From DASXRA01 sp036502575 (GTDB lineage: Bacteria > Actinomycetota > Actinomycetes > Mycobacteriales > Jatrophihabitantaceae): a stretch of DNA of 64,000 bases. The stretch is taken from the NCBI GenBank assembly GCA_036502575.1, contig DASXYL010000008.1, positions 1 through 64,000 on the forward strand, read 5' to 3'. The notes beneath the pieces are model-generated. The model was not told the DNA's origin, did not search any database, and saw only the letters and a program-made list of their open reading frames with translations. Of this stretch, positions 34,805-41,939 are shown piece by piece. How positions within the stretch are numbered: the first letter of the stretch is position 1; each line of letters starts with the position of its first letter. The position numbers and the translations under genes are program-made.

Positions 34805-35601
34805 CGACTCGTCCTCGGTCGGTCAGCGTCGCGGCGCTCGAGGAATTCGTTCTTTCGGCTGACGATCTCGGGGTCGCCCATCGTGGAGTAGCTGTACAGG
34901 CACTCCAGGCGCAGCTGGTCGTCGAGCGGCCGCCCCACGACCTCGAGGACCGTCTCCTTGGCCGACTCGACACCAGCCCGCGGATTGCGCAAGATCTTCG
35001 CGGCCATGTCCTCAACCGTTGACATCAGGTCTTCACGCGGGACGACCCGGTTGACCAGGTGACATTCGCGGGCGCGCTCGGCGGTGATGGGCTCGCCCAT
35101 CAACTCGAGCTCCATCGCAATGCCCACCCCACACGTGTTCACCAGACGCACGATGCCGCCGTCGCCGAAGTGCATGCCGCGGCGCATGTGGAAAAAGCCG
35201 AACTGCATATCGGCGGCGGCGACCCGGATGTCGCAGGCCAGCGCGAGCTCGATGCCACCGCCGATCACCCAGCCGTTCAGCGCGGCGATGATCGGCTTGT
35301 TGGTGCGGTGCAGCCCTCGGGTGATGCCGCCGGCGAACCCGCGGCCCAACATGCTTCGGCCGAGACCCGGTCCCCCCTCGAGCCAGCCGTCGACGTGTGT
35401 GGCCAGGTCGGCTCCGGCGCAGAACGCGTCGGCTCCGGCGCCGGTCAGGATCGCGAGCCGGACCTCGCCGTCGTCGCGGAACGCCGTCCACGCGTCGAAC
35501 AGCAACTCGTCGGTCTCGGTGTCGATGGCGTTGCGCTTCTCGGGACGGTTGAGCGTGATGTACGCGATCTCGCCGCGCTTCTCGTAGATCACTTTCGTCA
35601 T
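34801..35601 (-). CDS. Enoyl-CoA hydratase/isomerase family protein (block B)
   Basis: A 266-residue crotonase: ITLNRPEKRNAIDTETDEL, oxyanion loops TGAGADAFCAGADLATH and NGWVIGGGIELALACDIRVA, and an unusual active-site stretch FFHMRRGMHFGDGGIVRLVN in place of the usual PE-x-G. That region matches no hydratase I can name, so the reaction (hydration, isomerisation or C-C cleavage) is open. Overlaps both neighbours by four bases in the block B operon of ligase, hydratase, LLM enzyme and dehydrogenase. Confidence 0.88.
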   Translation of the reverse strand: MTKVIYEKRGEIAYITLNRPEKRNAIDTETDELLFDAWTAFRDDGEVRLAILTGAGADAFCAGADLATHVDGWLEGGPGLGRSMLGRGFAGGITRGLHRTNKPIIAALNGWVIGGGIELALACDIRVAAADMQFGFFHMRRGMHFGDGGIVRLVNTCGVGIAMELELMGEPITAERARECHLVNRVVPREDLMSTVEDMAAKILRNPRAGVESAKETVLEVVGRPLDDQLRLECLYSYSTMGDPEIVSRKNEFLERRDADRPRTSR

Positions 35602-37400
35602 GAGGCACCTTCCGCGTAGAGCGCGTCGATGTCGGCCGCGTACTTGACCTCGATGACGCGGCGCCGCAGCTTCGAGGTCGGCGTGAGCTCGTCGCTACCC
35701 GGAAGCCAGTCGTGATCGAGCACCCGGAACGTCTTGATCTGCTCCACCCGAGACAGCCGCGCATTGCCGAGTTCGACCGCGACGGCGACGGCGCGGACGA
35801 CCTCCGCGCGTTGCGACAGGTCGGCGAAGTCTCCCGGCGGCTGACCGAGGCTGTGCCCGAGAGCGGACAGGCCATCACGATCGAGCACGACCAGGGCGAC
35901 GTTGTACGGCTGGCGGTCGCCGAAGGCCAGCACCTGGGAGATGAACGGCTGGCCGCCCTTGATGGCCTGCTCGATGTTGGCCGGCGACATGTTCTTGCCG
36001 AAGCTGTTGATGATCAGTTCTTTCTTGCGATCGACGATCCGCACGTACCCGTCATCCGCCAGTTCGCCGATGTCGCCGGTGTGGAACCAACCGTCCGGCT
36101 CGAGCAGTTCCGCGGTGCGGGCCGGGTCGCGGAAGTAGCCGGAGGTCACAGTGGGGCCGGCGATCAAGACCTCGCCGTCGTCGCCAAGGCGAAGCCGCAC
36201 ACCGGGCAACGGCGTCCCGGCCGTCCCCAACCGGATCCGCGCCGGTGGACTGCACGTGACGATGCTGACCTCGGACGACCCGTAGAACTCGTTGACCGGA
36301 AGCCCGAGTGCGGTCGCTTCCTCCAGCATCTCCGGTGAGCTCGGCGCGCCGGCCACGGCAACGAAGTGGGCCTGGTCGAGGCCGGTGAGCGCGACGAGCG
36401 GGCGCAGGGCCTCTCGATCGGCGCGGTCGGCGGCGGCGTCGGGAAGCGGACGGTCGGCCTGCTGGGCGCGGACGTACGCGACCCGGGACCGCAGCGCCCG
36501 GCCGAGTTCCTCGCGCGCCGGCGATTCTTCGATGGCCCGATGGACGCCGGCCAGCATCTTCTCGTAGATGCGCGGCACGCCGAAGAATCGCGTCGGGCGG
36601 ACGGCCCGCAACGCGTCCCCCAGTTGCGGCAGCGTGGGCACCGAGGTGACTTCGTAGCCGTACACGAACGCGGCGTAGTGCCCGAAGATGCGTTCGGCGA
36701 CGTGGGCCATCGGCAGGTAGCACACGGCCCGATCCTCTTCGGATGTTGCGAACCGCTGCCGGATCGAATCCAGGCAGGCGAGGACGGCTCCGTGCCGGAT
36801 CTGCACGCCCTTCGGTGGGCCCGTCGTTCCCGACGTGTAGACCAGCGTGCAGACATCGCTCGAACGTGCGCCGCGGGCGCAGGCGACCGCGTCGAAATCG
36901 TGCGGACCAAGGGCCGTGAGCGCGGCGAGGCTGAGATCGCCCGCGTGCGCCGCGTCGTCGTCGACCACGACCACGTGCTCGATTGCCGGGTGCGCGCCGA
37001 CGAGTTCGCGAGCCTTGTCGGCCAGGGCGGCGTCCGTGATGAGGACGCGGGGTTCCGCGTTCGACGCGATCTCCAGAAGCTGTGACACCGGCGACGTGGC
37101 GTACAGCGAGATCGGAATCGCGCCGAGCAGCAGCGCCCCCATGTCGGCGATGTGGAACTCGATGCGGGTGCCGAGCAGCAACGCCACCCGGTCGCCGCGG
37201 CACACGCCGAGCGCGGACAGACCGCCGGCCACGGCAACGGCCTCGGCGGCCCAGTCGCCCAGGGTCAGCCGGCGGTCGGATCCGAAGGTGCTCAGCGCGA
37301 CGCGGCTCGGGCTCGCCGTCGCCCGCGCGAGGAAGGCCAACGGCAGGCTCCGCTGGGCGAGAGCCACATCGATGGTGGATGGCTCAGTCGACGTTCCCAC
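35598..37400 (-). CDS. AMP-forming long-chain-type acyl-CoA synthetase (block B)
   Basis: A 600-residue ligase of the FAA1/long-chain type: YTSGTTGPPKGVQIRHGAV, the aromatic EFYGSSEVSIVTCSPP substrate region, TGDIGELADDGYVRIVDRKK and a C-terminal KLRRRVIEVKY. Starts at GTG 37400 behind AGGAG and is first in block B, directly under the PaaX-type operator at 37437. It would activate a hydrophobic acid with ATP and CoA, feeding the dehydrogenase, hydratase and LLM enzyme downstream. The substrate is unknown; effector-linked control by the PaaX protein suggests the CoA product is the inducer. Confidence 0.9.
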   Translation of the reverse strand: MGTSTEPSTIDVALAQRSLPLAFLARATASPSRVALSTFGSDRRLTLGDWAAEAVAVAGGLSALGVCRGDRVALLLGTRIEFHIADMGALLLGAIPISLYATSPVSQLLEIASNAEPRVLITDAALADKARELVGAHPAIEHVVVVDDDAAHAGDLSLAALTALGPHDFDAVACARGARSSDVCTLVYTSGTTGPPKGVQIRHGAVLACLDSIRQRFATSEEDRAVCYLPMAHVAERIFGHYAAFVYGYEVTSVPTLPQLGDALRAVRPTRFFGVPRIYEKMLAGVHRAIEESPAREELGRALRSRVAYVRAQQADRPLPDAAADRADREALRPLVALTGLDQAHFVAVAGAPSSPEMLEEATALGLPVNEFYGSSEVSIVTCSPPARIRLGTAGTPLPGVRLRLGDDGEVLIAGPTVTSGYFRDPARTAELLEPDGWFHTGDIGELADDGYVRIVDRKKELIINSFGKNMSPANIEQAIKGGQPFISQVLAFGDRQPYNVALVVLDRDGLSALGHSLGQPPGDFADLSQRAEVVRAVAVAVELGNARLSRVEQIKTFRVLDHDWLPGSDELTPTSKLRRRVIEVKYAADIDALYAEGAS

Positions 37401-37436
37401 GGCCGGCTCCTCTCGTCATTGCGAAGGGGCACTGTA

Positions 37437-37474
37437 TGTCACAGCTTTGCATTACGTGATGCAGTACAGTAACA
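37437..37474. promoter_or_regulatory. Conserved promoter/operator of PaaX block B
   Basis: Aligns gap-free with 19523-19560 (32 of 38 identical; begins TGTCACAG, ends GTAACA). It lies between the divergent ligase (37400) and paaX-like gene (37503). Conservation between duplicated blocks whose structural genes have diverged marks it as the functional operator. Confidence 0.7.
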
Positions 37475-37502
37475 CCGATATCGCCGGGAGTCACGAGCCA
37501 AC

Positions 37503-38306
37503 ATGGAGAATCAGCGCGACAGCGGCAGCGACCGAAGGGATGGGATCTTGGTCGGGTCTTCGGGCGGGACGGGCCGTCACCTCCCGACCATCCAGCCACT
37601 CACGGCCCGGTCGGTCGTGCTCAGCGCGCTGCTCGGTTATCACCCGCCGGAGTTGCCGATCAGCGCTCTCGTCCGCATCGGCGCTCTGTTCGCAATTGCC
37701 GACCGGACCATCCGCACCGCCGTCTCGCGCATGGTCGGCAACGGCGACCTCGATGCCTCGGACGGCGTCTACAGCCTGACCCAGCGCGGCATCGATCGCC
37801 AGGCCCGTCAGGACGAGAGCTGCTCCCCCGTGACGACCCAATGGGACGGCAGCTGGGAAATCGCGATTGTCACCTCGCCCCCTCGACCCTTGGCCGAGCG
37901 GGTGGCCCTGCGCACGAGCATGGGGCAGTTGCGATTCGCTGAACTGCGCGAGGGCGTGTGGACGCGTCCCGCGAATCTCGTCCGGGGCCACCACGACGTC
38001 GTCGTCGATCAATGCACGGTATTTCGGGGCCAGCACGATGACGCCCCCGCTCTGGTGCGTGCGCTCTGGGATCTGCCCGCCTGGGCGATGGAAGCGCGCC
38101 GGCTCCAGGCCGAACTCGCGGCCGCTAACGACCTGCTCGCCGGCTTCATGGCGGCCGCCGAGGTCATCCGGCAGCTGCTACTGGATCCGTGTCTTCCGCC
38201 ATCGGTGTTGCCAGACGACTGGCCGGGCGATGACCTTCGAGCGCGCTACGGCGAGTTCAGCGTCAGCTACGCCGCCCAGCTGCGTGAGTACAGCCAGGCG
38301 GCGTAG
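37503..38306 (+). CDS. PaaX-family transcriptional regulator (block B)
   Basis: A 267-residue PaaX-type repressor, very similar along its whole length to the block A copy (shared LPTIQPLTARSVVLSALLGY, WDGSWEIAIVTSPPRPL, LRFAELREGVWTRPANL, DPCLPPSVLPDDWPGDD). The winged helix is near residues 35-105. The extra N-terminus before the conserved start (residues 1-28) is not family-like, so a downstream start is possible. It probably represses the divergent block B ligase operon until its acyl-CoA product accumulates, and may cross-talk with block A through the shared operator. Confidence 0.88.
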   Translation: MENQRDSGSDRRDGILVGSSGGTGRHLPTIQPLTARSVVLSALLGYHPPELPISALVRIGALFAIADRTIRTAVSRMVGNGDLDASDGVYSLTQRGIDRQARQDESCSPVTTQWDGSWEIAIVTSPPRPLAERVALRTSMGQLRFAELREGVWTRPANLVRGHHDVVVDQCTVFRGQHDDAPALVRALWDLPAWAMEARRLQAELAAANDLLAGFMAAAEVIRQLLLDPCLPPSVLPDDWPGDDLRARYGEFSVSYAAQLREYSQAA

Positions 38307-38387
38307 CCCGGCGGCACTCAGTCATGGACGAGGACGGCATGCGACCTGAACAGTTCACAACTGCGCGCTGGCCGGCATCTGGGCTCG

Positions 38388-38710
38388 TCATTGTGGGTTG
38401 TGCTGGAAGCCGAGCGTGCGATGCCATGTGCGGGCTGGCTCGATGACGAAGCAGACCCGGTCGGGGCCGCGGCTGGGAAGGGCTTGCTCGTGAACTTCAA
38501 CGAGATCGGGTCCATGTAGCGGCAACCCTCGTCCGGCCGAGCCTCGATGACACGGCCCTTTACGGCAGCGACGCGATAGGGGTCGGCTAGATCGATTACG
38601 ACCCAGGTCCGCGGTGCGCCGCTGGGTGTGAGGGTCGTCAGGTGCGCGAAGTTCGGCGCGTCGAGCAGTGCCCGGATCGGGGCCGTCAGCACGTCGGATC
38701 GAGTCGTCAC
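38388..38710 (-). pseudogene. Degraded PPOX-class (F420-type) flavin oxidoreductase
   Basis: From GTG 38710 the frame reads IRALLDAPNFAHLTTLTPSG, the typical start of PPOX-class F420-dependent enzymes. It then jumps from PRTWVV straight to DLADPYRVAAVKGRVIEA, lacking about 30 residues that normally carry the flavin-binding strands. After KFTSKPFP the family ending (CFVIEPARTWHRTLGFQ) is found only in another frame, stopping at 38388. An internal deletion plus a frameshift make this a pseudogene unless the sequence is in error. GTGA overlap with the peroxiredoxin stop upstream. Confidence 0.7.
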
Positions 38711-39615
38711 CGCTCGGCCATGCCTTCGGCGACCGCGTGACTGTCCTCGAGGATCCGGTACCGCGTGATCTTCCCACCCTCGACCGTGACGTGGATGGCG
38801 AAGTCGGAGCTGAACGTGGCTCCGGTGGCGTTCACCCGTTGGGTGAAGCGGCCCAGGGCAACGGCGTGGGGGCCTTGGGTGAGCACGGTGGACAGCGCGA
38901 ATTCCTGCGGGGTGATCGCGTCGGCCAGGGCCGCCAGGGCGTCCTTCACCTCGCCGGGCGACGTGCGCCGGCCCGTCCACGGCACGTGCGGCGCGCCGGC
39001 GATCACCCAGTCGACCGGGTCGCTGAGTAGATGCACGACGCCGTCGAGATCACGATCGCCGAGGCGGTGCAGGAAGTCCTGCAAGACGTCAAGCGTGGCG
39101 GGCGCACGCCTTGCGTCCGGCGCCTGGGCGGGCGTGGCGGCCGCGTGGTCGCGGGTGTAGCGGATCAGCCCGATGACGTCGTCGGGGACGAGGCGTCCGA
39201 TCGCTCCGCTGGAGTAGACGCTGACGATGACGTGACCGGTCGGGTCGAGGACGAAGCCGGTGGCCTGGAGGTACGTCGGTTCGGCGTTGACGAAGGCACC
39301 CGTGGCTTGCGCGAGCGCGTGGGCGTCGGCGCTGTGCCCGACCGGGAACTGCAATCCGTGCTTGGCGATCAGCTCCTGCGTGGTGGCCTCGTCGTCGACG
39401 GACAGGGCGACGACCGTGGCGCCGACCTCGGCGAGGCTGTCCTCCGCGCGCTGGAACGCGCGGAGCTGGGCGTTGCAGTACGGGCACCATGACCCTCGGT
39501 TGAACAGCACGACGCCGTATCGGCCGGCGAGTGCTTCGGGCAGTTGCAGGGTGCCGCCGCCGGGCGGCGCGACCGTGACCGGCGGAAACGGGTCACCGGG
39601 GTGAAGAAGGGGCAT
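38707..39615 (-). CDS. Peroxiredoxin-like (AhpC/TSA) domain fused to a SnoaL-like domain
   Basis: A 302-residue protein. Residues 1-160 form a thioredoxin-fold redoxin with the WCPYC motif (C44, C47) in FNRGSWCPYCNAQLRAFQ. Residues about 170-300 form a separate NTF2/SnoaL-like domain (LDVLQDFLHRLGDRDLDGVV, SSDFAIHVTVEGGKITRYRI). The first half fits the peroxiredoxin-like group that reduces peroxides using a thiol donor. The fusion is unusual; the SnoaL-like part could bind a hydrophobic peroxide or a partner. It starts with ATG 39615 after GAAGGGG and leads into the PPOX pseudogene. Confidence 0.82.
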   Translation of the reverse strand: MPLLHPGDPFPPVTVAPPGGGTLQLPEALAGRYGVVLFNRGSWCPYCNAQLRAFQRAEDSLAEVGATVVALSVDDEATTQELIAKHGLQFPVGHSADAHALAQATGAFVNAEPTYLQATGFVLDPTGHVIVSVYSSGAIGRLVPDDVIGLIRYTRDHAAATPAQAPDARRAPATLDVLQDFLHRLGDRDLDGVVHLLSDPVDWVIAGAPHVPWTGRRTSPGEVKDALAALADAITPQEFALSTVLTQGPHAVALGRFTQRVNATGATFSSDFAIHVTVEGGKITRYRILEDSHAVAEGMAER

Positions 39616-39687
39616 GGCGGCGATGTCCTTCGCGTAGGGACGGATCGGGTGCCCGGCCCAGCCTCGGGCCGAGCACCCGTCCGGGGG

Positions 39688-41004
39688 TCAGTGCTGGGAG
39701 TCGGGCAAGGGGGTGGCGAGGTTGTCGGTCGGCGGGTCGGCGGTGAACCCGATGACCGGGCAGTTGATGATCACGCCTTGGGCTCCGTAGGGTGCGCCGC
39801 CGGGCCCGGTGATCAGGTCGGGGCGGCTGGCGGCCAGGTTGAAGATCTGGTTCTCATCGATCTGGCGGGTGTTGAGGCCGAGCTTGATGGCCTTGTCGGT
39901 CCACTGACCGAACTGCGCTTCCCAGATCGGGCTGTAGGCCTCGGCGTGCCGCGGGTCGGTCAGGGTCGGGAAGTCGCCCTGGACGTTGAGTGCGTCGCCG
40001 CCGTTGCGCAGCGCATTGATCAGCGCGGTGTTGCCGGCGGAGGCGTCCTCGGCGGCGTGCCCGTCCAGGATCAGGTGCGCGATTCCCTGCGCCTGCCGGT
40101 TGTTGGCGCCGGTCTGGCCGTTGAGGAAGGGGAAGATCCGCTCGCGGGCCGAGCCGAGGGCGTCGTCACCGCCGTTGTAGGCGATCTGTGACAGCGACGG
40201 GACGTAGGTGGACCGCTCGAGGGTGGCCGTACCGGGGTCGTCGGACTCGGTGCTGAGGTAGAGGATCGGCTGGCCGGCATCGAAGCCCTTGACCAGCAGC
40301 AGGTCCACCCAGGACTGGTTGAACTTGCCGGGTGCCGCGGGCGGGGCGATGTGGATGCCCAGGACCCGGTCTTCGGTGTTCGTGTGGTGGACGACGTCGA
40401 ACGGTCCGTCACCCGTGGCCACGATCGGGGCGTTGTACACGACCGGTGATCCAGCGAGGCGGATGAACGGGCTGTAGCTGTCGTCGGCAACGCCACCGGG
40501 CTGCGCCTTGGCCGGCGGGAAACCCTGCGGACCGGGCTCGAGGACGCGGGTCGGGCTGAAGTCCGGAGCGCCGGGACGGTCGATCACCGCGGTGCCGAAC
40601 CGGTTCTGCTCGGGAGACGGGGCCTCGACGCCGGCGGTCTGCACGCACGTGTCGCAGCCGATGGACAGGTTGTTCAGCTTGGCTGCGTGGTTGACGTTCA
40701 GGTCGGCCGCGATGCCGGGATCGGACGCCTCGGTGATCACGTACCAGGCGTCCTGCCCGTGGACGTGCGCCTTGAACAGCGGCAGCCGTACGGTCTCGCG
40801 GGTCAGGTCGACCTGTAGCGCGCTTTTCACCGTCAACTTCTCGGCGGGCAGCAGCCCGCTGTTCTGTCCGGGGAACCGGGCGGCGGGCGAGTTGGCGCCG
40901 GCCGTGGTGGCGATGCCGACCGTCAGCGGCAAGGCCACCGCGGCGGCGGCGAGCGCCACGGTTCCGCGGCGGCCGAGGGGCCACCGCACTCGTTTGCGGA
41001 TCAC
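39688..41004 (-). CDS. Secreted hypothetical protein
   Basis: A 438-residue exported protein from GTG 41004 behind AGGAGGAGA. A long signal peptide has a twin-arginine-like start (VIRKRVRWPLGRRG), a hydrophobic stretch (TVALAAAAVALPLTVGIATT) and a likely cleavage after AGA. The mature protein is Gly/Asn/Pro-rich, with a central domain (VDLLLVKGFDAGQPILYLST, PSLSQIAYNGGDD) and an ending GAPYGAQGVIINCPVIGF. Two cysteines in CDTC could form a disulfide or bind a metal. I recognise no named family. It is divergent from a TetR gene whose probable operators lie in its promoter, so TetR likely controls it. Confidence 0.75.
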   Translation of the reverse strand: MIRKRVRWPLGRRGTVALAAAAVALPLTVGIATTAGANSPAARFPGQNSGLLPAEKLTVKSALQVDLTRETVRLPLFKAHVHGQDAWYVITEASDPGIAADLNVNHAAKLNNLSIGCDTCVQTAGVEAPSPEQNRFGTAVIDRPGAPDFSPTRVLEPGPQGFPPAKAQPGGVADDSYSPFIRLAGSPVVYNAPIVATGDGPFDVVHHTNTEDRVLGIHIAPPAAPGKFNQSWVDLLLVKGFDAGQPILYLSTESDDPGTATLERSTYVPSLSQIAYNGGDDALGSARERIFPFLNGQTGANNRQAQGIAHLILDGHAAEDASAGNTALINALRNGGDALNVQGDFPTLTDPRHAEAYSPIWEAQFGQWTDKAIKLGLNTRQIDENQIFNLAASRPDLITGPGGAPYGAQGVIINCPVIGFTADPPTDNLATPLPDSQH

Positions 41005-41037
41005 TGTCTCCTCCTGGGTGAACGGAGCCGGACCAGA

Positions 41038-41088
41038 GTGGACCGACCGGTTCAGTCCACGGCAGGCAGGCTGGACCGTCAAGTCCAG
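41038..41088. promoter_or_regulatory. Two inverted repeats, likely TetR operators
   Basis: GTGGAC - 11 bases - GTCCAC (41038-41060) and CTGGAC - CGTCAA - GTCCAG (41071-41088) lie between the secreted-protein start (41004) and the TetR start (41108). Both share TGGAC..GTCCA arms. Repeats of this kind between divergent genes are typical TetR-family targets. Confidence 0.6.
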
Positions 41089-41107
41089 TGACGATTACCA
41101 TTCCCTT

Positions 41108-41746
41108 ATGACCCGCGAAGGAGACTCGTTCGGCGCGGACCGGACGCCGCCAACTCGCCGAGGCGCTCAGGTCCGCGATCGCATCATCGACGCCGCCGCC
41201 GACCTGGTCTTCGCCCGCGGCGCGGCCCGGACGAACCTCGACGACGTGCGCGCGGCGACCGCGACCAGCAAGTCGCAGCTCTACCACTACTTCCGGGACA
41301 AGGACGACCTGATCAGGGCAGTCATCACGCGGCAGACCGAACGAGTCCTGGACGCACAACGCCCCGACCTCGACGCGCTGGACTCCTTCGCCGCGCTCAC
41401 CCGTTGGCGCAACCGCATCGTCGAGCTACAACGCGAACGACACTGCGCCGGCGGATGCCCCATCGGCTCACTCGCCAGTGAACTATCCGACGTCGACGAC
41501 ACCGCCCGCACGGACCTCGCGGGCTCCTTCGCCCACTGGCACAGCTACCTCGAATCCGGGCTCACCGCGATGCGGCGGCGCGGCACCCTGCGGGCCGATG
41601 CCAACCCGAAAGACCTCGCCACCGCCGTCATGACCGCGCTCCAGGGCGGACTCCTGCTCGCCCAGAACTCCCGATCCACACGTCCGCTGGAGATCGCACT
41701 TGACATGGCCCTACGCCACGTCCGCGCCTACCGTTCCGGCAGCTGA
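41108..41746 (+). CDS. TetR-family transcriptional regulator
   Basis: A 212-residue repressor. The N-terminal HTH (RDRIIDAAADLVFARGAART, then LDDVRAATATSKSQLYHYFR, DKDDLIRAV) occupies about residues 22-72. The C-terminal domain (HCAGGCPIGSLASELSDVDD) is the LmrA/YxaF-like type, often responding to small hydrophobic or redox-active compounds. Divergent from the secreted protein gene, with two symmetric sites between them. Its stop lies 30 bases before the MITE. Confidence 0.92.
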   Translation: MTREGDSFGADRTPPTRRGAQVRDRIIDAAADLVFARGAARTNLDDVRAATATSKSQLYHYFRDKDDLIRAVITRQTERVLDAQRPDLDALDSFAALTRWRNRIVELQRERHCAGGCPIGSLASELSDVDDTARTDLAGSFAHWHSYLESGLTAMRRRGTLRADANPKDLATAVMTALQGGLLLAQNSRSTRPLEIALDMALRHVRAYRSGS

Positions 41747-41776
41747 ACCGCACCGCCGTCGGCCGGGCCGGGCTTA

Positions 41777-41939
41777 GAACGTGTTTGGTAAGTCCCATCC
41801 GGCGCCCGCGGCGCCCAGACGCCGACCGGCTGCGTTGTCGTCGTCGCCGATACAACAGCGGTATCGGCCTCCTCCTCCGCCTTGCCGGATCGACGCCTGG
41901 ATCACCGCGTGCATCCGTCCGGACTTACCAAACACGTTC
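41777..41939. mobile_element. 163-bp MITE-like element with 19-bp perfect terminal inverted repeats and TTA target duplication
   Basis: Left end GAACGTGTTTGGTAAGTCC (41777-41795) and right end GGACTTACCAAACACGTTC (41921-41939) are exact reverse complements. Both sides are flanked by TTA (41774-41776 and 41940-41942), a 3-bp target duplication as produced by IS5-type DDE transposases. The interior of 125 bases holds no transposase and contains a further stem (GCCGATAC - 7 bases - GTATCGGC, 41846-41868). The right TTA is the TAA stop of the PlsB-like gene, so the duplication restored the stop after insertion. A non-autonomous element, movable only by a transposase in trans. Confidence 0.85.
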
